A stretch of DNA of 64,000 nucleotides, taken from contig MPNW01000009.1 of assembly GCA_011800805.1 (NCBI GenBank), forward strand, positions 247,116 to 311,115, given 5' to 3'. Each line of letters starts with the position of its first letter. The stretch's first letter is position 1. Origin of the DNA: Hirudo medicinalis (taxonomy: Eukaryota > Annelida > Clitellata > Hirudinida > Hirudinidae). Positions 38,288-51,774 of the stretch are shown here, piece by piece. Both the position numbers and the translations under genes were made by a program. The notes under the pieces are model-generated. The model was given only the letters and a program-made list of their open reading frames with translations. It was not told the DNA's origin and did no database searches.

Positions 38288-41200
38288 ATGTCTACCACTG
38301 TTGTTGAATCTCGTAAGTTCGCAAATTCCAGTAGTGGTGGAGGGGGCGGGGGCGGTTTTGGAACATCCATGGACCGTGAGGAACTTGGAACAATGCTGAG
38401 AGATCGGGAGAGGGAAATCGAAAGAGAACAGGCTGGAATCGTCGAAGCTCCACGATATGAAAGTCGTTACACTCGAAGTGAAGAACGAAATGAAAGTTCC
38501 AGAGAATATGGCCGTGGAGGAGGCGAAGGTTCTGGCAGTATTGGGAGACACGATCGAGAGCTTCAAGGAACTTATAGACCCATGATGACTTCGAGAAATT
38601 TAGTCATTCAACGATCAACCTATGGCGGCCATCCTTCTTGGAGTTATGGAAGCGGAGGTGATAGAGTCAGTCGTACCGTTGAAAGACGTTATGGATCAAG
38701 TTATGGCGGATTGCCGGCGGGATCTTATGCACATGTAACCAACACTGAGGTTAACTCGATGAGAACCTCAAGAGAAAAGGAAAAGCGTGATATGCAGGAC
38801 TTGAACGAAAGATTTGCTAGTTACATCGAAAAAGTAAGATTTCTCGAAGCTCAGAACAAAAAGTTGGCAGACGAGTTGGACAAACTGAAGAGCAGTTGGG
38901 GAAAGGAAACATCTGCTGTGAAAACAATGTTTCAAACTGAACTCACAGAGGCTAGGCGTCTCTTGGATGATAACGAAAGAGACAAAGCCAAGCTGGAGCT
39001 AAGGAATGCTTCGCTTGAGGATCAAGTGGCAGATCTCAAGGCAAGGTGAGATGTTTAAGACCATCAGCTTTTACTCATATTTATGAAGATTTTATTAATA
39101 CTTGTCTTACATTTAATAATTTATGTTACATACATTCCTAAAGACTGGATGAAGCCAACAGGATTGCACTGCAGGATAGAGAGAAAGTCGAGAGGCAGAA
39201 TCAGCAACTTTCGGACTACGAGGCAGAAATCAATTTGCTTCGGAGAAGGGTGGAAGGCCTGGAAAATGACAGAGATAGAGATAGAAGACAGATAAATCAG
39301 TTGACTGATAATATCAACAGAGCTCGAATGGTATTTCAATGTGAAGATTTTGGAGTGCAATTTATTTTATCACCGGATTTATTATCATGTTTTGAAAGGC
39401 TTGAACAAATATTTAAAAAAATCAAAACTAAATTGCATACACTGCCAAATACTTTTATTTAAAATGCAACCAATCAATTAAATATTAAATTACCGTTCCG
39501 TTTAAAAAAAATAGTCTAGAATGTATTTATAGATTCTCGATAATATTGTTTCAGGATTTGGACAATGAAACGTTGCAGCACATTGATTCCGAGAACAGAC
39601 GCCAGACTTTGGAAGATGAAATCGAATTCATGAGAGCTGTCCATGACCAAGTACAATTTTCTTCAATAAAGCCTTTGTAAACAAATTTTTAGGCATGCAT
39701 TTTAATTTGATCAGGAAATGAAAGAGCTGGCAGCTTTGGTTTATCGAGATACAACCACAGAAAATCGAGAATTCTGGAAAAACGAAATGGGGCAAGCTTT
39801 GAGGGAAATTCAGCAAGTCTATGACGACAAACTAGATAACATGAGGGGTGAAATGGAATCCTTTTATAACATGAAAGTAAGTCCATGGACCGACAATCCA
39901 TTGAACGGCTTAATTTTAAGAAATTTAGACAAGCAAGATGTTGTAGATACAAGAATTTAGAACTGAGACAGCCAAAAGACCCTCCGTTGATCCAGTTTAT
40001 ACAAAAGAAGTGACCTCCCGCATGAAGACTCAGATGACTGAATTGTACGATAAGATATCAGATTTGGATGGAAAAGTAATTAAAATCAATTATTAATAAT
40101 CCTCTTCGTAGCTAGCCCACTTAAATCAAATTTCAATTAATAACCACACTATTATTTCATATTTGTTGTGACTGCTTAGAATCAACAACTTATTCGGGAA
40201 CTCGATGTTATGAGAAGAACAAGGGATGAAAGAGAAAGAGAATGGGAGACCGAAAACAACGACCTGAAAATGGAAGTGAGTAGAAATTGAATATCACTGG
40301 TTAGAAATCACAACCTTTCAAGTAACTTCATATACAACCAGGTAACCAAGTTGAGGGCAGAATTGGACTCCATTCTTCAAGAATTGCAGAGCATCATGCA
40401 CGCTAAACTTGGTCTGGAACTTGAAATAGCTGCCTACAGGAAACTTCTGGAATCAGAAGAGCACAGGTATCTACGTTTTATCGTCTTAATAGCATCAAGT
40501 TACTCCTGTCAAATATTTATTTTACATAGGCTCACCACAATACGTACTACAGACTCCACCATCATCGATACTAGAGGTGGCAGAAGTCAATTAGACATCG
40601 ATAGAGATAGGAGCAGAGGACAGATAGATATTGAAAAGGAGAGAAGCAGAGAAGATAGAAACAGAGAAGACAGAGGCAGAGAAGACAAAAGCAGAGAGGA
40701 CAGAGGCAGAGAGGACAGAGACAGGGAACGAGAGAGAGAACGTGAAAGAGAAAGAGAACGTGAAAGGGAAAGAGAACGAGAGAGGGAAAGAGATCGCATG
40801 AGGGACAGGGATTTTGGAAGAGGGGGTGGTTACAGAGAAAGTACTGGCGGAAGAAGTTACGAACGAGAAGGAGGTAATAGAGACAGAGATCTGAGTGGGG
40901 GACGCGCTAGGGACAGAGATCTGAGTGGGGGCCGTGACAGGGACAGAGATTTGAGTGGGGGTCGTGATAGGGACTCCGATTACATGGGTGGAGGAAGATC
41001 AGGTGGAAGAGGAGTCATGGAGCCTCACATCACTCCAAGATCTGATAGAAGGTCTTATGCCACTCCAGGTGAAGAATGCTCGATTATTTTTAGAAGAGAA
41101 TGTTTTGCTAATAATATTGTGTGCAGTAGGTGGCGATGTTGAAGAGGACAAAGATGCTGGTGGATTTATTGAGGACAAATTGGCCAAAGATCTCGCAAGT

Positions 41201-41888
41201 CAGAAAAATTGTGTACATTATTATCTGTTATGAAAAAACTAAATAAACAAATTCACTCAGAGGACGATCTAGGGTTTCTTCTAAAAGGTGAGGGCACGGC
41301 AAAAACTAGTTTGCAGAGAAGCGCCAAAGGTCCTGTCAGCATCGGGGAGTGCGATCTCGAAGGCAGATTTGTGGAACTCGACAATACGGGAAGGAAGGTA
41401 AATTTCATAGGTTCACTTGTCATTTGCTTTCTCATCTCAACTTCTTTGTTCTGAAACCAGGATGAAAGTCTCGGTGGATGGATGCTGAGAAGATCCGTGG
41501 ATGCAGTTGATCAGCCTGCTTTTGTGTTTCCAGACAATTATGTCCTAAGGGCGGGAGCTAAAATGAAGGTTGTCATGAAATTTAATAGGAAAATATCTTC
41601 ATTTAAGTCACCATTGCAAACCTATTGCACAGGTTTGGTCGATTGATTCTAAGCCAGCAACTTTGCCCTACGACGACCTCGTGTCTCACATAAGCAGATG
41701 GGGACAAGGAATCAATGTAATCACGAAACTCGTCAATCCTCACGGAGAGGTGATTAAATTAGTGATTTAATTTTAAATCAAACTTTGGAGATGATTTTGG
41801 TTGTAAATATTTTATAAGACTAGGTTTAATAAGAAATCTTATTTTAAAGGATCGAGCCATGCATACGCAGAAGATAACTTACATGTGA
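38288..41888 (+). CDS. Cytoplasmic intermediate filament protein with lamin tail domain
   Basis: Structural filament protein. Thirteen exons close in phase to 854 residues: 38288-39045, 39144-39330, 39555-39650, 39715-39876, 39947-40075, 40180-40275, 40342-40466, 40530-41068, 41127-41198, 41261-41397, 41461-41568, 41633-41749, 41850-41888. A long Gly/Arg/Ser-rich head (about 1-160) precedes the rod, which starts KRDMQDLNERFASYIEKVRF, the helix-initiation motif, and ends with LGLELEIAAYRKLLESEEHR, the helix-termination motif. The C-terminus has a lamin tail domain (DLEGRFVELDNTGRK, LGGWMLRR, FVFPDNYVLRAG, VWSIDS). There is no CaaX box, so it is not a nuclear lamin. Exon 8 adds about 180 residues of Arg/Asp/Glu repeats and RDLSGGRDRD units between rod and tail, making it far longer than the usual roughly 600. 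Divergent from DPM1; troponin T follows downstream. Confidence 0.94.
40640..40980 (+). repeat. Coding low-complexity and tandem repeats in exon 8
   Basis: Within the filament gene, AGAGAGGAC-like 18-base units encode REDRG(R)/S repeats (40648-40727), then GARGARCG-type hexamers encode (RE)n (40728-40795). Two or three 36-base units encoding RDRDLSGG follow at 40885-40975. The reading frame stays open, so the tracts expand in coding multiples of three. Confidence 0.85.
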
Positions 41889-43730
41889 GACGTCAATGAT
41901 GATATGGAGCTAGAAGATGCTCTTTCTGGGGGAATTGAAACTTTTCGGGACCCAAAGATGTTTTCTAAAACATTTTTAATGTCAGCACCAGCTTTTCGCT
42001 TGGAAATTGTTCATTTGCTTCACCAAATAGGGCTGAACGCGACTCCCAATTTGAGCTGTCGAAAAAATTTGCTTGCAAGCCTGTGATCGCTTGTTTGTAG
42101 TTTTTATATTATTCCCGATCGAATATAGCATAGGATATTGCATAAGAGGAGCTTTATGTGGTCTACTAATGGAAAATTAGATGTTTTTCAAAAGAATATT
42201 GTCTTGAGACGAACAAAGTGTTGTTAGCTTTGTATTCTGGTTCCGCTGGTGCAAGAGAGTAAGCACATCAATCACTTCTCTTAATCAAAGATACCAAACA
42301 ACATGAACAGCAATACCAAGATTTTAGATATTTATTGTCAAGAATTACGGAGTTTATCCAAAGTTCCGCTCTCCTAAGTGACGACGACATTAATGCATAA
42401 TTTTAGGTTATACTAGTCTCTGGAAGAAAATTGATGCTGAAACACAACTGGATATGGGAGGAATCCGAGGCACGTGGAGATGTTCTCGTCTGAATCATTC
42501 CTCATAGCTGGCCACTCTTCCAACAACAACACGCTCGGATGTTAATTGCACGAGTTTGCTAATCACTGGCTGGGGAGGGGGGAAGTTTCTCCTGTGAGGG
42601 AGTCAGTTGCATCCTGGTGCTTTCCCATCAAACCGCCGAAAGAATCGTAAATCAGCCAATAAATGTAGTGTTTGTCAGGCCAAGTTGCCACGAAGAAAAA
42701 AAAAGAAAGGAGGCTTCCTCGTTCGACTCGTTTCACGTCCATTATTTATGCGTATTTCTTTCAAGTGTCTTCAAATTGTTCATTCAATTGCTCAATTCTT
42801 GCAGCCAGATAGTTCCATCAAATCATACGATAGAAACGTGCTACAAGTCGGCAGGGAATCAACTATAAAACCAAGCTCCAAAAGTCATGCATGCCTTCGT
42901 TATAAAGCCGTAAAGATCAGATAATTTTTAATTGGGTTCAATTGCCTGAGAAGTGTGAGTTGTTTATTTATTGTTCTTTATGTGTTATTATCAGATAAAA
43001 ACTTCATTCTGTGACCTATTTTGAACGAAGGCGAATGTAAACTAATTTTCAGACTTAATTAGAGTGGCTACTGCAGAAAAATAGTAAAGTTCTCCGAGAG
43101 TTGTTGAAAATATTTATTGGTAAATAATAATATTGGTAAATATTAATGAGTCTTCAAGTTAATATATCAGTAAGAAAAAATACTGAGAATCAAATGGCAT
43201 TAACAATAAAAAAAATAACAACGGAGAGCAAATTAACAAAGAAAGAATGGAAAGGGGAAATGGAATTCCTTTATAGCGGCATGGAGACAGAGAAGTATGA
43301 GCGCAGGATCGCATTGAGCTCCATGCATGTACGTACACGTCACAGCGCAACAGCAGCAACAAGTTTTGGCAGCAAGCAAGTTTTACTTTAAGGCGAGGAG
43401 AGTGCATGTATGGAGCTGGAAATAACTGCTTTAATTCCACATACTCCCTCGCCGCAGCCTCTTATTTGAGGGGCCAGTGATTTCCGTCTATTGCAGGTTC
43501 TCGAGCATCGTTCCAACTCAGGGTGGTGGCACCTAAGATCGCATTCGGAAGTTGTTGGCTCAATATTTTGTCCTGCAACTGAGGACTAAGTTTATGCTCG
43601 TTTAGTTCTTATTTTCTTTCTCGATTTGTTAGTCGTGTTTCAGGTGAGGAATTAGAAAATCGATGATGATTTTTAAATGTCTCCGATCACGTTTTCGTGT
43701 TTGTTTCTTTCTAGTTTTTCTTCAAGCACA
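41889..43730. promoter_or_regulatory. Region between the filament gene and troponin T
   Basis: Holds the 3' UTR of the filament gene and the troponin T upstream region. No extra coding signal is convincing; the frames at 42607-42924 are not conserved-looking. A pyrimidine tract ending TTTCTAG at 43707-43713 is acceptor-like and lies 17 bases before the troponin start. Confidence 0.4.
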
Positions 43731-46616
43731 ATGTCCAGTGACGAAGAAAGCCATAGCGGGTAAGAAAATATATGTTTGTTGCGGTTAATTTGCTTTGTTC
43801 GTAAATTAATTAATTGAATTTTTAAGGAGCGAATCGGAAGAGGAAGTAGTAAAGCAACCTCTCAAGTTTGTTTCTTTTTTAAATTAATTTTACAAAATTC
43901 CTTATTTACAAATACATTCCATTATCGCGTCTTCAGCGTTCAAAGTTGTTCATTAATTATATTAAAATTTCTAATTTTTAGGAGAGAAGTATCAGAAACA
44001 GAACTTGCCATGAAGGTGAACAGAAAACTGGAATTATAGTCGAAAACTAATTTCATGCTTCTAGAATTCAATTCTTGCATTCCAGAAAAGACGAGAGGCT
44101 CAGAAACAAAGCACATCCGGACTGGACGATGCCGCTAAGGAATTGTTGGCGAGCAACAGACAAGATCGAGAGAGAATGGAGGACGAAATCAACGAACTTC
44201 GTCTCAGAAACGTGAGTTAGGTCACGTAGATTCCTGACCTGACCTTTAACCTCGCTCTTACTTCACCCACTAACAGGAGAGAAGGAAAAAAGAGAGGGAA
44301 ATCGAGGAAAAGAGGTTGGCAGCTGAAAGGGCAGCGGAGGACGAAAGAAGAAAAGCTGCAGAGGTGAAGAAAATTAATTAGCATTTAATTGCATAATTAA
44401 TTTAAATTTATTTTGTTTAATTTATAATTTGTCAACAACGGTTATATTTTTACTTGCTGCTACAAAACACTTATTTTTCAGGAAACGAAGCGCAAGCAAA
44501 AAACTGAAGAGGAAGAAAGGCGACAGAAGGAAAGAGCCAAAAAGTTGGCCGAACTCGAAAAAATGAGGAACCCTCCGAAACCAAATTTCGTGATCACAAA
44601 GAAGTCAGGCTCCGAGTCAGAGGAAGAGGTGATTCGAAGTTCTAAAATAACTTTAATAGTTGTAATGAAATAAATTAATTTAATATTCAACGGAAGATTA
44701 AATAAAATAATAATTTTTATTTTACAGGAAGAGGACGATAGAGTGAGTACAAACAAACTTCAACAGAAAAATATTTAAGTTTTAAAATAATTTAGAATCA
44801 ATAGATAATGATAAAGGCGAAGGGAAAAGGTTGGAATATTTGTAACGCATTCCTCATATTGTCGAGTTGCGCAGGAAAAGTCTGTGCTATTCATAGGCCG
44901 CGAGAGGAAGGCATTGTTGGGCAAAGAAACCAGGAAGCATTTCTAGGAAGAAGGCGATAAACAACAGCATTAATTCTAATAATAGATTGCAGCCTCACCT
45001 CAAATTGCCTCAAAATGTTCGCCTTTGCATAAACTCGAAAAGATGAAAGTGATCCAATAGAATTCACAAAAATAAGAAGTAATCATTGTGATGTAAACAT
45101 AACTTGAAATGTAGCACATAAAAAATAAGTGCGAATTAATTTTGTTTGTTTTTTCACGAAAGGACGAAACGACGAAAAACAGGAAATCCAAGCAACAATT
45201 GGAGGATGAAAAGAGAGCCATATTGAGCCAGAGAGTCAAACCGCTGGACATAAGCGGCTTCAACCCCTCCAAGTTGGTCGAGAAGGCAAAAGAATTGCAC
45301 AGCATCATCTACAAACTCGAAGGTGAAAAATACGACCTCGAGAAACATTTCAAGGGTCAACAGTTTGACGTGAGTGAAATGAATTGGTGGAATGAGCAGA
45401 CGGTGATGCTATTCGATCTCATCTGATCATTTCAAGTAATGTGCATTTATCCATGCAGATGATGGAGTTAGCGGAAAGAGCCAGGCAAATAAACAAAGTC
45501 GGGTGGGTCTCTTGTTTCCTGTTTCGCGTCACCTGCTAAGGCGACCGTGAATAAAATTTTCTCGGCGTGGCAAGTGCTTAGCGGTAGTTATTAACGCCGA
45601 TATCGTAGGAGGCGGATGGAATGGACATTTATGAGGGACTGGAAATTAATATTTATCACCTTTACTCTCCTCCCCTAAAAGATTTAATTGCATGGAATCG
45701 AGTTGGAATTTATTTATTTTCCGCTGATTAGCCACGCCTCTCGTGAATATTTCTGAATGAAACAATCCATTTCAGGAAAGGAGGACTCAAACGCATTCAG
45801 CAAGGTCCCGACGAGTAAGTCGAATCTGAGTTAAATTAGCATAAATTTAAATATTTTCATTAAAATATTTTTTGTTGTTGCTATGGATAGTGTAAATTAT
45901 AACATTAATAATTATTTGAAAGCGGACTATTTCCATTTCAGTCCAGTTGATAAAATCCAAGAAAAGTTCGCAGGAACACCGGTAAATTGAAATTCTTCTT
46001 CGATTTTTTTCGACCTCCGTTAATATTTAAAAATGGATTCGACATTCGGAAACATTCTGAACAACAGGATGAGATGATTTTTATAAATACGTGATTCGAT
46101 TTGAACGTGACTAAGATTCGAACACGATTTCTCATAATGATCCCCAGACGCACCAGATTAGCATCCAGGGGAGGCCAGATAAATGAAAGGACGGCGATGA
46201 AATTGCAGCGTGGTTGACTTGTGGGGGCCTTAAATCGGCTTTTAATGTTTCTAGGCGTTGTTTTTCTTATTTTCATCGCACTGCAAGACACTTCTTCATG
46301 ACTTAGAACTGATCTGTGAACGAATTTACAGCAGCAAACTCGATGTAAAATAAATAAATAAAATCTAATGCATTACATTACAATGCATATTACTAAATAT
46401 GAATATCGATCACAGGCAAAGATAGAAATGTACAGCAAGTACGAGAGGCAGAAGGACAAGAGGGACTATGTGGAGAGGCTGGGAATGTTCAAAGGACCCC
46501 AGTTCAGCTACCCTCCTGAGCGTATCAGACCGACAAAGATCGTTGCTTGGGACGAAGAAGGGATGCCCATCTACTCCTCTTCAAGCAATGGCCATGCCCA
46601 CGAGGATGATAAATGA
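43731..46616 (+). CDS. Troponin T
   Basis: Tropomyosin-binding subunit of the muscle troponin complex. Twelve exons close in phase to 335 residues: 43731-43759, 43827-43865, 43982-44015, 44086-44211, 44277-44363, 44482-44628, 44728-44742, 45163-45369, 45459-45502, 45776-45814, 45942-45981, 46416-46616. It begins with a short acidic MSSDEESHSGSESEEE and has a highly charged helix (DRERMEDEINELRLRNERRK), the family's tropomyosin-binding region. NPPKPNFVITKKSGS and the troponin I/C-binding coil (RAILSQRVKPLDISGFNPSK, YKLEGEKYDLEKHFKGQQFD) follow. The C-terminus (GPQFSYPPERIRPTKIVAWD) lacks a long poly-Glu tail as in insects. The tiny 15-base exon 7 and small exons 9-11 are the kind used alternatively in troponin T; alternative splicing is likely but not shown. 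Confidence 0.94.
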
Positions 46617-46958
46617 GGACATTTCGTTGCTTAGATATCGGTTAGTAGGCACATTCTCCACCCATCCAAGGTATTTGTTAAGGATTGAATACAACACCGT
46701 TGTTGACATGACTTCTTATTTATTTTTCTTCTTGTTTTTATTTTTGCAGACGTCTTGGAGCATGAGATCTGAACCCCATTGGGGAATTTTTTATATATTT
46801 TTTTTCTAAAATTCTATTGCTGCCAGATCCACTTCAGCAAGGATGAAGTGTTTCAATGTTCTCATCGTAATGGAGTCGTTTTCCTAATTTTCTTCTGCTT
46901 GTTTTGTGTCTTCTTGTCTAATTGTTTATTTGGAATTTGTTCATCATTTTTACACCTC

Positions 46959-46964
46959 AATAAA
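46959..46964 (+). terminator. Poly(A) signal of troponin T
   Basis: AATAAA lies about 340 bases after the stop, in TTACACCTCAATAAAACTTC. Confidence 0.5.
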
Positions 46965-49900
46965 ACTTCATGAAACCTCCGTCTTCTGTCTCACCAATTA
47001 AAATGCTCTCACAAAAATCAAGCAAAGCATAAATCTGAAGGATGGGGAATACATCCAGGCCCGATGAGCTCCTGCTTATCTCAAATTTTCCGCTTCTTCA
47101 GAAGACGTATTTCATGCCTCACATAGGAAGCAATTATTGGCCTTCGTTGATTTTTCCTGACCACAGTGACTAAAGGGCAGCTTATTGAGAACGGAAAGTC
47201 ACTGAAGAGTTGCCGACCGAAGTGGGGAACAAGATGAGTTCTTTGTAAGAATACCGATGTGAATCAATTAAGAACAATACAAGAATGTGCGCCCATCTGT
47301 AACTGTTGCATTTCGGGCGTGTGCTTCGAACAAAGAAATGATTTATAGCAACAAGTTTTTCTATTTTTAAAACTTTCGGTGGGTTTGCCTGAACGAATTT
47401 ATGACTTGCAACAATTTCTTGGTTACATGTATGTTGTCGATCCGAGCAATTACACATTGTTGGGATAAAGAACCATCGGATATTTGCATGCAATGAGCAT
47501 TCTTAATGCCGACAAAGTTTGGAGCACAAACTTCGATCAAAATCGACGCAAAATCGTATTTCATTCACCGCGATATTTGAATATGTTTAGAGAGAGCGAC
47601 GGATGAGAAGAGAGGGAACAGACTGAGATGTAAACGGCTCCTTTGAAGAGTCCATGGCCTGCATCTCTTTGAATTTGTGAGTTTTCCATTAAACAGTCGC
47701 CGGATTTTTATGGCAAAGTAATGGAGGCGTGTCCTTAGTTATTCATCTTTATGCGAACAGAAGAATTTGGAAAAATTGGCTCTCCCGGAATGTTGCATCT
47801 TGAAGTTTGATTGGCGACCAGGAAGTTTCTCCGGACAAGCGAAACAGGTTCTTTTGATGGATGGCCAACAAACAGTGTTGCGATATCGATGTACTTCCAG
47901 AAACGTACAACAGCAGCGTTCGTTTTTTCCATCGTGTATCCCTTTCTCGGAAGTTCTCGAGACGCTGAGCCACACAAAGTTGATTCGAGCGGTGACTTGA
48001 GAAGAGCAATTTGAATTAAGAAGATAAGATGTTCTGACAGCAGTTTCTTGTCTTGTCAAATGCAGCATTTTGTAAAAAATATTTAATCTTAAACTCGTCT
48101 TGATATTGTGAAGCGACGCTTCTCAGGAGTAGAAAAATGAGCTCTTCAGGAGAGGATTACCGGAATGGAGCAAAAATCAATAACTCCTGATCCGATCGCA
48201 GCCTCCTACACGATTTTAACTCCTTGTTGTACAACTTTCTGTTCTTCCCTCGCAAAATAACTTTATTTTCAATTCAACAATTAATTGTCGACTTTAGAAT
48301 TGAAATGGAATTAATTAGATTTCATTCAAACGAGCATTTGCGTCACCTTCAGAGTTCGTGACTGGACATCATGAAAGCAGTCGTAAAAATCGACCCAGAC
48401 GCCCGAAAATCACGCAATTTGTCTCCTAAGACAGGGGTGTCAATAAATTCCAAGTGTCTCGTACAAACGCCATCACCGTCCAGTGGCTTATTTTGAGAAC
48501 ATCATCTGAGCACCGCTATCTGAACGATATGAACCTCAACAGATGCCGACTCATTTACTCCGCTGCTATCTATTTAAATCGCTCCACAAAGCTGCTCATC
48601 AATCACTGACCGACCAAGATTTCCTCATCACTCAAACACGCACCACCAAATCCAACCACTCGGAAAATTCAACGCGTGTCCTTCCTCTTTTTATGTTCTT
48701 CCATTTTTCTGGAGTCTTGTGCGGTTGTTTACCTCAGCGAGATGAAACCATGGTTTGCTGCTGGTAGTGGGTGAATCATTTATTGGTTTATTGAGCAGCC
48801 ATCGACACTCGACACAATGAACTTCCTGAGTCGACTCCGTGGTTCGATGAAATCAAAGGAATGATTCGAACTTCAGTGCAAACCGCGAGAGAAACAACGA
48901 TTACACGTCTTCATGATGACGTGTTTTTGTTTCCTACCGTCGCAATTCCCTTTGTTGATTTAAAAGATAAGTTTAACTTTTACCAAACTTAGCTCATAAT
49001 CAAATTGAACAGAATCTAAAATAATCTATCTAACATTATTCGAATGTGTCATCCATTCATAAATAACATAAAAAGTATTTGTTGAAGTTGTTCATGCTTG
49101 CAATTACTGTCTCAACTTCTCATCAAATTAGACCAGCTTGAAGACTCTGTTGAAGATTCCACAAATGACGTTGATCGATGACGTCATCAGATTTCTAGTT
49201 CTACGTGCTCCACATTTGCATTTTTCAATTTCAAATTCCAGGAACAATTCCATTGAATATTCGAAGAATGTGCACGACAAACGTCCATTTTCAGCGCAGG
49301 TTCTCATCAGCGCCAGCCGATATCCTTGAAGTCCCAACACTGCCAAACTTAATAAGATTCTAATTAGCAATGATAATTTAAAACTAATAATAATAATTAA
49401 AATTATTCGCGCGCGCACGGGGAAATTATTTCGTTATTGTGTTAGCGACAATATTTCCGCTTTTATGTTCTCTGCAAGTGATGCAATGCTCCGAGAATGT
49501 GAGTTGGCAAGAAATTGAAACAAGGAAGTGCCCATAAAGACGAATTAGCTCAATTAGAGAATCCACACACGGCAATGGGATTTCCCCACTTTGAAAACCA
49601 TCACAGTCCTGAAGAAGAACTACTGCTCACAAAGATAAACTAGGAATATAAGATTAAGTTAATAAACATACAAGAACGAAAATATGTTTTTGTTTGTATT
49701 TATTGATTTTCAATTTGTTTACTCAATTCCTGGCGAACAATAAAAATATAATTGCAGATTATTTTTAGCATTTTTGTATGCAGGCAGAAATAAAATTAGA
49801 AGCTTAAAATCTAGAAACATTGGAAATTTAATGAAATTTTTTCTTTAAATTCTGACGTTATTCACTTTTGATGAGCAAAAAACATCTGGGTTTTGTTTAT

Positions 49901-49996
49901 GCTCAGTCAGGTGGTCCACAATGAAATGAGGTTCAAGGGGCAATAAAGATTATCAAAGTCTTCGAGATGGTCACCTGCCCTTTCCTTCATCTTGTG
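46965..49996. other. Intergenic, no gene seen
   Basis: Three kilobases without a convincing exon. Several overlapping open frames around 47735-48070 run in four frames at once, as expected for chance. Base composition is slightly less AT-rich than to the left. Confidence 0.4.
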
Positions 49997-50009
49997 TTAT
50001 TCGGTTCAC

Positions 50010-50021
50010 CGTCATCATCAT

Positions 50022-50062
<41 letters not shown>

Positions 50063-50225
50063 GCGGCGGCATCATCGTCATCGTCATCGTCATCGTTATC
50101 GCTATCGTCATCGTCATCATCATCATCATCGTCGTCGTCATCATCATCATCATCGTCGTCGTCATCATCATCATCATCTTCTTCTTCTTCTTCTTATTCT
50201 TCTTCTTCATCGTCATCATCATCCG
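50010..50225. repeat. Compound trinucleotide microsatellite
   Basis: Blocks of (TCA)n, (GCA)n, (TCG/TCA)n, (CGT/CAT) mixtures and (TCT)n follow one another over about 215 bases. All six frames stay open only because the units lack stops; poly-Ser, poly-His and poly-Met readings are artefacts. Confidence 0.95.
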
Positions 50226-51000
50226 TTCTCGCTTTGCAAATACCGACATCCGTTGTTAGTCTCGACGGAGGAGAGAAATTTATCATCAACTGTTTGGAGA
50301 TGCATGTGAAGAAAGTTAATATTGGCCTAATTATGCAGGATTGAAATCATTCCAGAGCAGGATCACGAAGATGTTCTTCTCGGAGAAGAATGGATCGTGC
50401 AAGGAGGACAAGCATGAATTGATGGTCGGTGGACAGACTTCAAACATGCCGAAGAAATAAGACGATCGGAGGAATCCTTTGAATAGAAGAGCAACCTTTT
50501 CCTATTCATTCAACCACAACGTCATCGCAGCCACCGCAACTATCGAAACCACTGCATTTGCCCACTCTATTCCAGAGTCACTCCATTTGTTTAAGGATAA
50601 TTGACTAATTTTTCGTTTTGAAATCATCTCGTTTCTGTTTCAATCAGTTTGTCCAGAATGTCTAAAAACTGCATGAACAATTGCTCGGTGCGGGTGAGCG
50701 AAATGGCCAGAATTCCAGTTGATGCATGGTCGATCGGGGAGCGGGGATGACAAGACTATTTGCTCGACTTGTTTGAAAAAGAAAGCAGCGCCTTCGACGA
50801 GTTTATGTTGGAGTCAAACAACTACTCGCAGAGGGAGAAATAACGCTGCTGGATGGATATAACACTCTTCTCTCCTCGAAGACTCTCGTCATAAATAACC
50901 TGTATCACCCTCTTTTCTGCCTTAGCGACTTTCAATTAAATGCAGGATCATTATTAAGTCTCCCTGTTGTCTAAGGGGCCTAAAATGACGTCATTAAGGA
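50226..51000. other. Intergenic, no feature seen
   Basis: No coding signal that I can support on either strand. Confidence 0.35.
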
Positions 51001-51069
51001 GTGGAACGAACGCGGGATCACGTTGCAAGTATCCGTAAAGTCGATAAAAAAAAGACAAACTTAACCATG

Positions 51070-51219
51070 CTGTGGATGGAAGCAGCAAGCACGTACACCC
51101 ACACATTAGCTGGAAAGCACGCGCAGACAAACTGGAACATTAGGATTCAGTGTCGCTCGGCGAAGGAGAAGGAGCAATGGTTCGACACTTTTGGAAATTC
51201 TTTTGGCGCCACGACGTAA
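51070..51219 (+). CDS. Possible terminal exon with PH-domain-like end
   Basis: The frame ending at the TAA of 51217-51219 reads TNWNIRIQCRSAKEKEQWFD then TFGNSF. The pattern F.I.C.S.KEKEQW...F resembles the last strand and helix of PH domains such as those in Rho exchange factors. I found no upstream exon, no clear acceptor and no second half of the domain. It could be a lone last exon, a relic or chance. Confidence 0.25.
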   Translation: MWMEAASTYTHTLAGKHAQTNWNIRIQCRSAKEKEQWFDTFGNSFGATT

Positions 51220-51774
51220 CTGTTATCAATCTCTTCGTTATTGTACGTGAAGTGTAGACAAATATTCTAATAATAATAATAGACTAATAAGTTGAAGTTG
51301 AGAGGAATGTATACTTTTCGTAAACTATTATAAAATACTCAGTGAAGTGAGGCATCATGAGAACATCCTCAAACGTTGGAAAGAATCCGTGAATCACAGC
51401 TGACCACAGTACCAGGTTTGACTCCACCTTTTTTTTGTCATAACATCGTTTTTTATCTCCATTGTTTCGAATGTCAAATATGAAAGAGAATAAATATTGG
51501 AATTATGAGAACAAATATGAATGCGGTTTCGCAATTCTTGGACGCGCGGATGGACGGAAGAACATGAGAGGCGATCATTGGTCGTTTCCATCTTATTTGT
51601 CCGCTATAGCAATCATAAATCGACATTATCTGGACTCGAGAGCAATAATAAGTATTGTTCTTCTCATTATTCTTTGGATATTTGACGCTCATAACGTGAA
51701 AACTACTCGAATACAATTTCTAAAATGTTTTCGTAAATTTTCAGGTTAACAGACGTCCAAAACCACTCCAACCA

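Noticed and set aside
40587..40799. Minus-strand SLSRSLSLSR protein
   Set aside because: Shadow of the Arg/Glu repeats of the filament gene.
47735..48070. Several overlapping open frames of 67-109 codons
   Set aside because: Open in four frames at once with no family resemblance.
49967..50344. Poly-Ser, poly-His and poly-Met/Lys frames
   Set aside because: They read through a trinucleotide microsatellite in several frames; no splice or conservation signal.
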